A stretch of 64,000 nt of DNA. Source: Methanoregula sp. UBA154. Its GTDB lineage: Archaea; Halobacteriota; Methanomicrobia; Methanomicrobiales; Methanospirillaceae. The position numbers and the translations under genes were made by a program. The notes under the pieces are model-generated. The model was not told the origin of the DNA and did not search any database. It saw only the letters and a list, made by a program, of their open reading frames with translations. Of the stretch, positions 17,852 to 26,442 are shown one piece after another; position 1 is the stretch's first letter; each line of letters opens with the position of its first letter. The DNA lies in the NCBI GenBank assembly GCA_002502245.1, contig DAPW01000022.1:1-64000 (forward strand). The letters are read 5' to 3'.

Positions 17852-19543
17852 ATGGCAGGGGACGATCCGCAGGATCTGCTCTTTTTATGCGCACTGCAGA
17901 ACGCCGTGAAGCATGGCGGGGTGCCGCAGGCAGGAGCCGTGATCGGCATGGTGATGGGTGCCCACCCGGAACTGCGGGGCCGGGCAAAGGAGGTATCAGC
18001 CCTTGCAAAGCAGGCAATCGCCGACGTAGCTGTACTCACACCGGAAGAGCGGGTTGCGACCCTCCGGACCCGTGCACCGGATATGTACGCCTCGCTCTCA
18101 GAAAAGCACGAGCACCGGAAAGTGCTCCCGGACCTGGAAAAGTCCGGAAACGGGGTTGTCATGCGGTTTGCCCCCAACCCGTCCGGCCCCCTCCACATCG
18201 GGCACGCCCGGGCTGCTGTATTAAATGATGCCTACGTGAAGCAGTATGGCGGGCGGTACATCCTCCGTATCGAGGACACCGATCCCAAGCGGGTCGATCC
18301 GGAGGCATACGGGATGGTGGTCGAGGATCTCCGGTGGCTTGGTCTCGGTATCACGGAGACCGTGACGCAGAGCGACCGGCTCCCCGTCTACTACGATCTC
18401 TGCAGACAGTTGATCGAGCGGGGTGGGGCATATGTCTGCACCTGTGACAACGAGCACTTCAGGGATCTCAAACAGGAAAAGACCGCCTGCCCCTGCCGTG
18501 CCCAGCCGGTGGAGAAAAGCCTGGAACTCTGGCAGAAGATGCTCGACCATGAGTTCAGGGAAGGGGGAGCCACGGTGAGGATCAGGACCGATCTTTCCAA
18601 CCCCGATCCGGCCATGCGGGACTTTCCGGCGTTCCGTATCCTTGACCAGCCCCCCCACCCGAAGGTGAAGGCGCATGTCTATCCGCTGATGAACTTCTCA
18701 GTCGTCGCCGATGATCACCTGCTCGGCGTGACCCACGTAATCCGGGGCAAGGACCACATCGCCAATACCCGCCGGCAGCAGTATATTTACGACCACTTCG
18801 GCTGGCAGGTGCCGGTGTACCGCCACTACGGCCGGATGGGGATTGAAGGGGTTGTCCTCTCCACATCCCAGATGCGCCTCGGAATTAAAGCGGGGACCTA
18901 CACCGGATGGGACGACATCCGTCTCGGTACCATGCGTGCCCTTGCCCGGCGCGGGATCTCCCCCGACGCGGTCAGGAACGCCATGCTTGCCATCGGTATA
19001 GGCGACACCGACATCTCGTTCTCGTGGGACAACCTCTATGCAGAGAACCGGAAGATCGTTGACCCTGTTGCGAACCGGTACTTCTTTGTCCCTGATCCCA
19101 TCCCGGTAACAATCGGAAGTGCGGCACGGCATACCGCCCGCGCCCTGCTCCATCCCGGCGATACCGCCCGCGGAACCCGGACACTGGAGTTTGAAGGGAG
19201 CGTGCTGCTCCCGAAGAGCGAGATCGTGCCCGGGACTGCCATGGTCCGGCTCAAGGATCTCTTCAACGTGAAGATCGCGTGGGACGGGGAAACCCCCTCG
19301 TTCTCGTATGGCGGCGACTCGCTCGCTGATGCCAGATCGGCAAAAGCCCGCATCATCCAGTGGCTGCCGGCGCAGGCAACGCTACCTTGTACACTCCTCA
19401 CGCAGGAAGGGGAGATGAAGGGGGTATGCGAGCCGCAGGTCAGGACCGAACTGAAGAACGTTGTCCAGTTCGAGCGGGTAGGGTTTGCCCGGATCGACGC
19501 TGCGGATGCGTTTGGGGTGCGGGCATATTTTACCCATAAATAA
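17852..19543 (+). CDS. gltX: Glutamyl-tRNA synthetase (archaeal type)
   Basis: A 563-residue class I synthetase charging tRNA-Glu. An N-terminal helical extension of about 100 residues precedes the catalytic core. The HIGH box is FAPNPSGPLHIGHARAA (about 108) and the KMSKS-loop equivalent reads VLSTSQMRLGI (about 335). A cysteine group (CTCDNEH...CPC, about 195-215) probably binds zinc. The C-terminal beta-barrel anticodon domain is the archaeal/eukaryotic GlnRS-like type. Whether it also charges tRNA-Gln is not shown; no GlnRS or amidotransferase gene is in the window. Confidence 0.95.
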   Translation: MAGDDPQDLLFLCALQNAVKHGGVPQAGAVIGMVMGAHPELRGRAKEVSALAKQAIADVAVLTPEERVATLRTRAPDMYASLSEKHEHRKVLPDLEKSGNGVVMRFAPNPSGPLHIGHARAAVLNDAYVKQYGGRYILRIEDTDPKRVDPEAYGMVVEDLRWLGLGITETVTQSDRLPVYYDLCRQLIERGGAYVCTCDNEHFRDLKQEKTACPCRAQPVEKSLELWQKMLDHEFREGGATVRIRTDLSNPDPAMRDFPAFRILDQPPHPKVKAHVYPLMNFSVVADDHLLGVTHVIRGKDHIANTRRQQYIYDHFGWQVPVYRHYGRMGIEGVVLSTSQMRLGIKAGTYTGWDDIRLGTMRALARRGISPDAVRNAMLAIGIGDTDISFSWDNLYAENRKIVDPVANRYFFVPDPIPVTIGSAARHTARALLHPGDTARGTRTLEFEGSVLLPKSEIVPGTAMVRLKDLFNVKIAWDGETPSFSYGGDSLADARSAKARIIQWLPAQATLPCTLLTQEGEMKGVCEPQVRTELKNVVQFERVGFARIDAADAFGVRAYFTHK

Positions 19544-19770
19544 CCGGGCCCCCTGCGCTGCCGATATCCCGTTCTCTGACTGTAACGGGTGAACGAACCG
19601 CTCCTGCCCGTTCTTTCGGGAAGGATGCGAAAAATGATGACCCCATGAACACGTAGTCTCCCTCTCCCCATTTTTACCCGGATTTTCTGTTCCCCACGGG
19701 CCGGCTGCATGAAAATGCCGAATAATAAAACATAAGATATCCGGCAGCTCCATATGAATATTGAAACCAC

Positions 19771-19968
19771 GTGTCTGACTATTACAAGTATTCCGATGAG
19801 ATCCCGGATATGCAGCTGATTGAGCGCCTCTTAGCCGGCCATCCGGACGCCGAACAGTTGATTGCGATCATCTCGCGCTCGTATGACTATATCCAGAATC
19901 TGCCCCTCAAAGGACTCAGCGAGAATTATCCAAAAGATAATTGCGACCTGTTTGAAACCGATCCGTAA
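19771..19968 (+). CDS. Small acidic hypothetical protein
   Basis: A 65-residue reading frame opening with GTG (MSDYYKYSDEIPDM, ending NCDLFETDP). It is acidic, with no membrane segment and no motif that I recognise. Support comes from its composition (plausible amphipathic helices, QLIERLLAGHPDAEQLIAII) and from a T-tract (about 19981-19986) soon after the stop. No convincing ribosome-binding site precedes the GTG, so it could be leaderless. The 227-base gap before it holds no other gene. Function unknown. Confidence 0.5.
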   Translation: MSDYYKYSDEIPDMQLIERLLAGHPDAEQLIAIISRSYDYIQNLPLKGLSENYPKDNCDLFETDP

Positions 19969-20038
19969 CGGGAAATCCTCTTTTTTCCCCCGCCGTCTTC
20001 CTCTCGGTTGCCCTGCATCCGCTTCCCTGAAACCTGCA

Positions 20039-20058
20039 TGCCCGTAAAAAGACGGGCA
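20039..20058 (+). terminator. Hairpin between the small hypothetical gene and padR
   Basis: TGCCCGT and ACGGGCA form a perfect 7-bp stem around an AAAAAG loop. It lies between the end of the small gene and the padR promoter and may help insulate the two. Archaeal termination does not require a hairpin, so the role is uncertain. Confidence 0.35.
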
Positions 20059-20102
20059 GATCTGTGGTGCTCACTGGCGATCCTTTCCATAAAACGATCA
20101 AA

Positions 20103-20112
20103 TTTATATATA
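20103..20112 (+). promoter_or_regulatory. TATA box of the padR-ABC cluster
   Basis: An A/T run TTTATATATA preceded by A-rich sequence (AAAACGATCAAA) is the best TATA/BRE candidate of the region. It places the start of transcription near 20128-20135, i.e. inside the palindrome that follows, and about 140 bases before the padR ATG. Confidence 0.65.
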
Positions 20113-20132
20113 TGGCGTTCTCAATGTTAGTA

Positions 20133-20155
20133 AGTACCTTGCTATGCAAGATACT
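20133..20155 (+). promoter_or_regulatory. Palindromic operator candidate for the PadR regulator
   Basis: AGTACCTTGC-TAT-GCAAGATACT is an inverted repeat with 10-bp arms, one mismatched pair and a 3-base centre. It begins about 20 bases downstream of the TATA box and so covers the predicted initiation site. That is where an archaeal repressor would block polymerase. The nearest downstream gene encodes a PadR-family protein, so autoregulation is the simplest reading. Confidence 0.6.
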
Positions 20156-20213
20156 GTGTAAAGCACTGAACATGGACCTGCCCGGCTGCTACCCTCCCCG
20201 GCATCTATGGGGA

Positions 20214-20264
20214 CCCGGTACAGCTGCACACCCTGTACCGGCGCCAGGCAGTCCTTGTACCGGG
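20214..20264 (+). promoter_or_regulatory. Leader with two mutually exclusive hairpins overlapping the padR Shine-Dalgarno
   Basis: CCCGGTACA (20214-20222) can pair with CTGTACCGG (20233-20241) in a 9-bp hairpin. It can also pair with TGTACCGGG (20256-20264), whose GGG belongs to the CCGGGAG ribosome-binding site before the padR ATG at 20272. One fold leaves the ribosome site free and the other hides it. Seen directly in the sequence; a regulatory role is inference. Confidence 0.4.
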
Positions 20265-20271
20265 AGAAGCC

Positions 20272-20598
20272 ATGAACATACAGTTTAAAAAAGGCATACT
20301 TGAGATCTGCGTTCTCGCTGTTCTGGCGCAAAAGGACTGTTACGGGTACGAACTGGTGAGCGAGATCTCAAAACGGATCGATATATCGGAAGGTACGATC
20401 TATCCGCTGCTCCACCGCTTGAAAGATGTGGGGCATGTCACCACATACCTGCAGGAATCCGCCGGCGGGCCGCCACGGAAATATTACCGGCTGACCGAAA
20501 GCGGAAGGAAAGAAGAACATGAACAGAAGGAAGAATGGATGCGGTTTGCGGCATCGGTAAATGCGCTCCTCGAGGGAAAGAACGATGCTGCAGAATGA
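20272..20598 (+). CDS. PadR-family transcriptional regulator
   Basis: A 108-residue winged-helix protein of the PadR type. The motif [14 protein letters not shown] (about 21) is followed by a recognition helix with [17 protein letters not shown] (about 42) and the wing [15 protein letters not shown] (about 65). The C-terminus is a short charged dimerisation helix, as in PadR subfamily 2. It leads a cluster of six genes linked by overlaps. Small PadR proteins commonly repress an adjacent membrane or ABC-transporter operon and their own gene. It overlaps the next gene by 14 bases. Confidence 0.92.
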   Translation: MNIQFKKGILEICVLAVLAQKDCYGYELVSEISKRIDISEGTIYPLLHRLKDVGHVTTYLQESAGGPPRKYYRLTESGRKEEHEQKEEWMRFAASVNALLEGKNDAAE

Positions 20599-21178
20599 AC
20601 AGGAATTTATCCGGATCATCAGAAGCCGGCTTGAGGGAACGCTCCCGAAAGACGAGCTTGATGATATCATATCCGATTATTCCGAGCATTTCATGATTGG
20701 AAAAGCGAACGGGAGGACGGACGAGGAGCTCTGGAGCTCCCTGGGATCGCCCGAGGATGTTGCCCGTGAGATCCGGGTGATGCACCTGGTGAAGAAAGCT
20801 GAGGATGTACGGTCGTGCAGGAATATCTTCCACGCGGTCGTCGCAACGCTCGGCCTTGGGCTCTTCAACCTTGTCTTTGTACTGGTGCCGTTCATCCTCC
20901 TCGTCATGATGCTCCTCTTTGTCTTTATCATGGGGGTACTCTTTACTGTCCTCGGGCCTGTTACATTCGTGTACTCGGTTCTCCAGCTTCTGGGAATACC
21001 GTCGTTTGCCATCTGGCTCTCGCCTCTTGCAGGGCTCTTTATCTCCATTGGTATGACCACCTTCGGGCTGCTCATGATTATCGGGGATTACTACCTTGCC
21101 CGGTTCTTCTATCACGCAGGGATCCAGTATCTTAAGTGGAACATCAGCGTTATCACCGGCACGGAGCGTTCCGCATGA
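20585..21178 (+). CDS. HAAS/DUF1700-like membrane protein
   Basis: A 197-residue protein. The N-terminal ~75 residues form a HAAS-like helical signalling domain ([22 protein letters not shown]...[17 protein letters not shown]). They are followed by about four membrane segments (residues 85-180). DUF1700/HAAS proteins are typically encoded right after PadR regulators in bacteria and are thought to sense envelope state, though the mechanism is unknown. The start was chosen at MLQNEQEF inside the padR end; upstream in-frame codons lie in padR. ATGA overlap with the next gene. Confidence 0.82.
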   Translation: MLQNEQEFIRIIRSRLEGTLPKDELDDIISDYSEHFMIGKANGRTDEELWSSLGSPEDVAREIRVMHLVKKAEDVRSCRNIFHAVVATLGLGLFNLVFVLVPFILLVMMLLFVFIMGVLFTVLGPVTFVYSVLQLLGIPSFAIWLSPLAGLFISIGMTTFGLLMIIGDYYLARFFYHAGIQYLKWNISVITGTERSA

Positions 21179-22089
21179 ACTCACAGAAACCTGACAACGA
21201 CCGGCTGGCATACCATGTCGGCAGGATAAACCTGTCCGGCCTTACGATGACCAAGGTCATCCTCTGGCTGGTTGCCCTCACGATCGTCTCCTTTGTGATC
21301 GGATTTGGTCTTCTGGCATTCTCCGGAGAACTGCCATCGTCACCAGAGAATACGGCTTCCCCCTTCAGCCAGACCGCCCGGCTCACCCCGAACACCACCA
21401 CCGTCCCCCTCGATGGTGCCACCAGTGGCAGCATCACGATCAGGATGGGGGCCGGGGAAGTTACCCTGCGTGGCAATGCACCATCCACCGCCCTGATTGA
21501 AGCAACAGTCTTCTCCAAAGAACCGGAATGGCAGCCGGCGATACTTGCCTCACGCAACGGAACTGAAAAGATCGTGACCATGACCGAAAAAGGTCATAAT
21601 GGCAAGGAATGGTTTGCGGTCGACTCCCCGAACAGCTGGGATGTCCGGATCACTGAGATCATACCGCTCAACCTTTCTGTGGAAGTCGGGGCCGGAGAAA
21701 CCTCGCTGGAGCTTGGCTCCCTGAACCTTGCCTCGCTCGCCGTAAATAACGGTGCCGGTGATACGAAGATTGATCTCAGTCATTACCGCGGCGGACCGCT
21801 GCAGGCACAGATCAATAATGGCATCGGTGACATGAAGATCGATTTCGGCGATTATCGTGGAGGGCAGCTGCAGGCACAGATCCATAACGGTATCGGAGAC
21901 CTCACGGTAAGGATTGATAAAACCAGCAATACCCGCATAACCGTTCACGGCGGTGTCGGTGACGTATCAGCCGAGGGCATCGCAAAGAACAATGAGATCT
22001 ATACCACCGCAGGATTCAATCCCGCACTTCCTGTAAGTGAGATAGCTATCAGCCAGGGCGTCGGTTCAATCCATCTGGAGGCGGTATGA
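21175..22089 (+). CDS. Membrane-anchored beta-repeat protein (DUF4097/toast-rack-like)
   Basis: A 304-residue protein with a cytoplasmic N-terminus, one membrane segment near residues 22-46 (VILWLVALTIVSFVIGFGLLAF) and an extracytoplasmic domain of short beta repeats rich in GxGD (GAGEVTLRG, GAGETSLELG, GIGDLTV). This pattern is seen in DUF4097 and LiaF/toast-rack domains. Two identical-length units of 23 codons (NNGAGDTKIDLSHYRGG..., NNGIGDMKIDFGDYRGG...) lie in tandem at 21745-21882, with a partial third. The function of such domains is unknown; they often accompany HAAS/PadR modules. Start overlaps the previous stop, end overlaps the next start. Confidence 0.78.
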   Translation: MNSQKPDNDRLAYHVGRINLSGLTMTKVILWLVALTIVSFVIGFGLLAFSGELPSSPENTASPFSQTARLTPNTTTVPLDGATSGSITIRMGAGEVTLRGNAPSTALIEATVFSKEPEWQPAILASRNGTEKIVTMTEKGHNGKEWFAVDSPNSWDVRITEIIPLNLSVEVGAGETSLELGSLNLASLAVNNGAGDTKIDLSHYRGGPLQAQINNGIGDMKIDFGDYRGGQLQAQIHNGIGDLTVRIDKTSNTRITVHGGVGDVSAEGIAKNNEIYTTAGFNPALPVSEIAISQGVGSIHLEAV

Positions 22090-23381
22090 ACCAGAATAAT
22101 CAGAACAACACGGTATTCAGGGAGATCGGTACCATCGCAGCATTCCTTGTGCTGTTCGGACTTATGGTCATATTTGTGCCCCCGGTCCAGGCCGATACCC
22201 CGACTGTTACGATCACCGACTACACGGTAACTCCGTCAGTAATGATGCCTGACAGTCTCGGGACTATCACGGTCACCATCAAGAACACGGCATCAACTGC
22301 CTCGATCAGCGAGAAGACCGGGCCGCTCTCCTCCGATACGGCCGGGACCACGAAGGTCACCGATATCAACGTCTATATCGAGAACGTCCATCTCGAGGGG
22401 AATGGCATTCAGGTCCTGACCGAGGATTTCGATCGCATCGGGGATCTTGGGCCCGGGCAGTCGACCACTATCACGTTCTCCATCCGTGCGCCTGAAAATA
22501 GCGGTATGTACTTCCCCGAGGTGTGGATCGACACGTCGGGCGGACGAAGTACCCGTTACCCCGTTCCCGTAAATGTCAATACGGCATCCGGCATCCAGAA
22601 GCAGGCCATCCTGATTCTGGAGAGTTCCCTTCCCGCGAGCGTGAACCCGGGCGATGAGATCCCGGTGACCCTGAATCTGAAAAATGCCGGCCAGCTCATG
22701 GCGGATGACGTGACCCTGAAGCTCACCAATGTCAGCGGCAGTGTCGCGCCGAAGTCAACTGATCTGTACCACTTCGGGACGATCAGTCCCGGCGGGCAGA
22801 AGAACGTGAACCTTGTTCTGCTGTCCGACAAGGACGCTTCCAGCGGCCTGATCCGGGTACCGGTGGCGATCCGTTACAATGCCCTTGACGGGACACCCGT
22901 CACGGAGCAGACCGGGATCGATATCATGATGAAAGGCAAGGCCGAGCTCGGTTTTGTCACGGTTGATACGAGCCCCTCCCGGCTGACCGAGGGCATGCCG
23001 TTCGACCTGACGATCCGGATCGAGAACACCGGCACCGGGGAGGCAAAACAGGTCTCGGCCATGGTCGACCTGCCCGTTGAAGGAAAGAAGGAAGCCTTCA
23101 TCGGGAAGATCAAGCCCGGCAACGATGCCCCGGTCATCTTCCTCCTCGAGGGAGCAAACGCCGGGAACCACCCGTACACGCTCACGATCCAGTATACCGA
23201 TGATATGGGCGAACACACGATGACCCGGCAGATGAACCTGCGGGTCCCGCCAACGGACCATACCATGGACTACGTCCTTGTCCTGGTCGTCCTCGCGATC
23301 CTCGGTATCATCGGGTACCGCTACTGGTACCTGCCCAAGACGAACGGCGATGGTAAATTCCCATGGGAAAGAAAGAGTTAA
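22086..23381 (+). CDS. Exported NEW3/CARDB-repeat protein with C-terminal anchor (COG1361-like)
   Basis: A 431-residue protein with a signal peptide (about residues 14-37, ending VPPVQADT) and three Ig-like domains of the NEW3/CARDB kind. PGDEIPVTLNLKNAGQ near 190 and EGMPFDLTIRIENTGTGEAKQ near 305 are typical. A C-terminal membrane helix (about 398-418) precedes a short basic tail. It would be displayed on the outer face of the membrane. It overlaps the ABC permease gene by 19 bases, suggesting it works as an extracytoplasmic partner of that transporter, though it has no recognisable solute-binding fold. Confidence 0.82.
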   Translation: MNQNNQNNTVFREIGTIAAFLVLFGLMVIFVPPVQADTPTVTITDYTVTPSVMMPDSLGTITVTIKNTASTASISEKTGPLSSDTAGTTKVTDINVYIENVHLEGNGIQVLTEDFDRIGDLGPGQSTTITFSIRAPENSGMYFPEVWIDTSGGRSTRYPVPVNVNTASGIQKQAILILESSLPASVNPGDEIPVTLNLKNAGQLMADDVTLKLTNVSGSVAPKSTDLYHFGTISPGGQKNVNLVLLSDKDASSGLIRVPVAIRYNALDGTPVTEQTGIDIMMKGKAELGFVTVDTSPSRLTEGMPFDLTIRIENTGTGEAKQVSAMVDLPVEGKKEAFIGKIKPGNDAPVIFLLEGANAGNHPYTLTIQYTDDMGEHTMTRQMNLRVPPTDHTMDYVLVLVVLAILGIIGYRYWYLPKTNGDGKFPWERKS

Positions 23382-24577
23382 AGGTCGCGTTCCTGCTTGC
23401 CCTGCGGTCGCTCCAGCGGGGCAGCAGGTCGAGCGTGGTCCTCACCGTCTTAATCATTGCGATGTGTTTTACCAATATGGTTTTCCTGCCCGGCCTCTTC
23501 AACGGGATCGGGGAGGGGATCATCACGCAGATCGTGGACTATGAAGTCGGCAACGTGATGGTCGGCGCCAAGACGGGCGAGCAGTATGTCACCGACCTTG
23601 ATGCAACACTCGACCTCATCAACAGCATGCCCGGCGTGGAGCGGGCAACACCCCACATTTCCAAGGGAGCAACCCTCAAGTACCGCCAGCGCATACTCGG
23701 CGTTTCCGTGAAGGCTATCAAGCCCGGTGACGAGAAGTATGTCTCGCCCCTGTACTCGAAGATGGTTGCCGGCAGTTACCTTGGCGAGGACGATACCGGG
23801 GAAGTCATCATCGGGAAGCCGGTTGCTGGAGACGCCACGATCAAGCAGGAGGACGAGTTCCAGCCCTCGCTGGGCGGTGTCCGGGTCGGCGACTCGATCA
23901 CCATCGAGTACGGCAACGGCTATACCAAAGACTACCGGGTGAAGGGGATCTACTTTACCGGCTGGACCTCTACGGACAACAACGTCTTTATTACATGGTC
24001 AGATATGGAGCAGGTGGAAGGAAAGACCCTCGATTACGCGGAATATATCACGGTCAAGGCCAAGCCCGGCTATGATGAGAAGTTCATTAAAAACGAACTC
24101 CAGCAGTACGGCGTCACCGGGTATGTGCAGACGACGGGCGATCTCCTCAAGAAGGCAATGGGGAGTGTCATGCAGAGCTTTGCCATCATCAACATGGTCT
24201 CATTGGTTGTCGGCGTTATCATCACAACGGTTGTACTCTTCATCGTCATCACCATCAAGACCATCAACAGCCGCCGGCAGATCGGGATCCTGAAAGCGAT
24301 CGGTGTGGACAAGGAAGTCATCATGCACACCTATGGTCTGCAGGTCGTCATCATGGCGCTCCTCGGCATATGCTTCGGGATAATCCTCACCGCGATCCTG
24401 GCAGTGTACCTGGCTGCCAATCCCATCGTGACTCCCGAATGGAAGGCATACCTGTTGCTGACACCCGGGGACTATATAACAAACTCCCTGATCCTCTTCC
24501 TTGCCGCGGTGGTTGCCGGCTATGTGCCGGCATGGCAGGTCTCACGCGAGGATATCCAGAGCGCCATGAGGGCCTGA
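23363..24577 (+). CDS. ABC transporter permease (MacB/FtsX type)
   Basis: A 404-residue permease. One N-terminal membrane helix is followed by a large extracytoplasmic domain (about residues 55-265, MacB-like periplasmic core), then three C-terminal helices in the FtsX domain (about 270-300, 325-350, 370-395). RRQIGILKAIGVDKEVI between the second and third helices is the cytoplasmic coupling region. This topology is typical of mechanotransmission transporters that move lipoproteins, peptides or signals rather than small solutes. Start ATG overlaps the preceding gene. Confidence 0.9.
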   Translation: MGKKELKVAFLLALRSLQRGSRSSVVLTVLIIAMCFTNMVFLPGLFNGIGEGIITQIVDYEVGNVMVGAKTGEQYVTDLDATLDLINSMPGVERATPHISKGATLKYRQRILGVSVKAIKPGDEKYVSPLYSKMVAGSYLGEDDTGEVIIGKPVAGDATIKQEDEFQPSLGGVRVGDSITIEYGNGYTKDYRVKGIYFTGWTSTDNNVFITWSDMEQVEGKTLDYAEYITVKAKPGYDEKFIKNELQQYGVTGYVQTTGDLLKKAMGSVMQSFAIINMVSLVVGVIITTVVLFIVITIKTINSRRQIGILKAIGVDKEVIMHTYGLQVVIMALLGICFGIILTAILAVYLAANPIVTPEWKAYLLLTPGDYITNSLILFLAAVVAGYVPAWQVSREDIQSAMRA

Positions 24578-24578
24578 T

Positions 24579-25274
24579 ATGATCGAGATCACTGATTTAC
24601 GGCGGATCTACCACATGGGGAATGTGGAAGTGAAGGCCCTTGACGGCGTGACGCTTACTATCGGGAAAGGGGAGTTCCTCGGCATCATGGGAGCAAGCGG
24701 GAGCGGCAAGACCACGCTCCTTCACATGGTGGGGCTCCTCGACCAGCCCACTTCCGGCCGGATTATGATTGACGGGCTGGACATCCTTGGCCTGACGGAT
24801 TACGAGAAGACCATGTTCCGGCTCTACAAGCTCGGGTATGTCTTCCAGGACTATGCACTGGTTCCCGACCTCACCGTGATGGAGAACGTCTCCCTGCCCG
24901 CGATGCTCCGCAAGGACCGGACCGAAGCGCAGGTGAAAAAGGACAGTTATTCCATCCTGGAGAAGATCGGCCTGTGCGACCGGCGGGACCACCTCCCCCG
25001 GGAACTCTCCGGTGGCCAGCAGCAGCGCGTATCGATCGCCCGTGCCATGGTGAACAAACCGGATATCCTTTTTGCCGATGAACCGTGCGCCAACCTCGAC
25101 TCCGAAAACTCCCGGATGGTGCTCGACCTCTTCCACGAGATCAACGAGGAGATGCAGCAGACCATTATCATGGTCTCCCACGAGGACTGGCACAAGGAGT
25201 ATTTCCACCGCATTGTCCGGCTCCGGGACGGAAAAATTTTCAGCGACGGGACGAACGGGGCTCATCACCACTGA
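24579..25274 (+). CDS. ABC transporter ATP-binding protein (LolD/MacB type)
   Basis: A 231-residue ATPase. Walker A is GASGSGKTTL near residue 37, the Q loop is VFQDYALV, the signature is LSGGQQQRVSIARAM near 143, and Walker B is ILFADEPCANLD near 163. The sequence is of the short LolD/MacB class paired with FtsX-type permeases. It starts one base after the permease stop. The end of the padR-led operon is marked by the T-tract at 25298-25310. Confidence 0.94.
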   Translation: MIEITDLRRIYHMGNVEVKALDGVTLTIGKGEFLGIMGASGSGKTTLLHMVGLLDQPTSGRIMIDGLDILGLTDYEKTMFRLYKLGYVFQDYALVPDLTVMENVSLPAMLRKDRTEAQVKKDSYSILEKIGLCDRRDHLPRELSGGQQQRVSIARAMVNKPDILFADEPCANLDSENSRMVLDLFHEINEEMQQTIIMVSHEDWHKEYFHRIVRLRDGKIFSDGTNGAHHH

Positions 25275-25297
25275 TCGCGGTTGCAGCATCCTCCATC

Positions 25298-25310
25298 TTT
25301 TTTCCTTTTT
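25298..25310 (+). terminator. T-rich terminator of the padR-ABC operon
   Basis: CTTTTTTCCTTTTT follows the ATPase gene by 23 bases. Two oligo-T runs in tandem are typical of strong archaeal termination. Confidence 0.6.
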
Positions 25311-25339
25311 AAGTGAACAGTACTGCCATACTGCCCGCC

Positions 25340-26011
25340 ATGGACGATATCCGCATTGAAAAAATCGTACGCTCCCGCCGCCGTACAATCGCCCTTGTCA
25401 TTACGCCGGATGCCCGCCTCATCGTCCGTGCCCCTGCCCGGGCATCATCCGCCCTGATCGACGAGGTGATCCGGGAGAAGAGCGGCTGGATCCGGAAGAA
25501 GATCGGGGAGATGAAGGGGCGGCCGCAGGCGGTTGTCCATGCCTACGAAGAGGGCGAGATCTTCTGGTTCCTCGGGCGCTCCTACCCGCTGCATATCGTT
25601 GACGAAGCGGGGGCAGGAATCCAGCGAACTGACAAACTTTGTGTCTCCCGGACGAGCACGCAGGAAATCCGCACCAGGATACAACGCTGGTACTGGGCAG
25701 AAGCGGCAACGGAGATCCATTCGCGATGCATGTGGTTCTCGATGATGACCGGCTACTCCCCCGCTTCCGTCCGTATAACGGATGCCCGCCAGCGCTGGGG
25801 CTCCTGTACCTCCAGGGGCGGGCTCAACTTCAGCTGGCGGCTCATCCAGGCACCGCTCTCAATCGTGGACTATGTAATTGTCCACGAGCTCGTCCATCTC
25901 CGGCAGCCCGACCATTCGCCGAAGTTCTGGGGAAAGGTGGAGGCGCTGATGCCGGATTACAAGCGGCGGCGGGAATGGCTCCGGGATAACGAGCGGCTGC
26001 TGAGGATATGA
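25340..26011 (+). CDS. YgjP-like zinc metallopeptidase
   Basis: A 223-residue protein of the YgjP/DUF45 (M48-related) family. The zinc motif HELVHLRQPDHSPKFW is near residue 180 and the preceding conserved segment RQRWGSCTSRGGLNFSWRL near residue 150. Substrate unknown; some YgjP proteins are linked to restriction systems, but none adjoins here. An in-frame GTG nine codons upstream is an alternative start; the ATG (MDDIRIEKIV) matches the usual N-terminus. A family A repeat starts eight bases after the stop. Confidence 0.88.
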   Translation: MDDIRIEKIVRSRRRTIALVITPDARLIVRAPARASSALIDEVIREKSGWIRKKIGEMKGRPQAVVHAYEEGEIFWFLGRSYPLHIVDEAGAGIQRTDKLCVSRTSTQEIRTRIQRWYWAEAATEIHSRCMWFSMMTGYSPASVRITDARQRWGSCTSRGGLNFSWRLIQAPLSIVDYVIVHELVHLRQPDHSPKFWGKVEALMPDYKRRREWLRDNERLLRI

Positions 26012-26019
26012 TTATTTTT

Positions 26020-26342
26020 GCTCTGTAGAAAAGGGTATGAACCGGTGGAGTTCACACCAAAACGATGAAAATCGGAAAAGACATCATAATTTTCACGAGG
26101 GCTCCCCGCCTCAGGGCCCCTCCAAGGCACGGCGGGGCAGTTTGTGTGTTTTTTTAGAAATATCAGTCGTTGATCCGCCGCGGGGGCGCCCGGTCGGCGG
26201 CGGCATATATCATAATCGGGGGTGTGGGGGTCTCAACCCCCATTATTCTGTCTGAAAGAATTCTATTTTCAGAGCAAACCTCTTTTAAAAGATGAGATCA
26301 CTCCTGCGGAAGCCTGCCACCTTCGGGAGCGGGGGCGCATGC
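26020..26342 (+). repeat. Interspersed structured repeat (family A), full-length copy
   Basis: About 320 bases that align along their whole length with 38004-38335. Order of elements: GCTCTGTAGAAA start, ATGAACCGG, TCATAATTTT, a GC hairpin with arms CCCCGC/GCGGGG (about 26105-26137), a CCGCCG/CGGCGG hairpin (about 26175-26205), and a perfect stem TGGGGGT-CTCA-ACCCCCA (26225-26242). An AATTCTATTTTCA block follows and the copy ends in GGGGGCGCATGC. It codes for nothing recognisable. No transposase or terminal inverted repeats were seen. Confidence 0.88.
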
Positions 26343-26442
26343 ATGTACGGGCAACCCTCTCCTGAAATACCTGCGCCCGGGTCTCTGTTCCTATGCCATG
26401 ATTTAAATGATTCCCGGGTATAGGGGAAATGAGGTGCCAATC

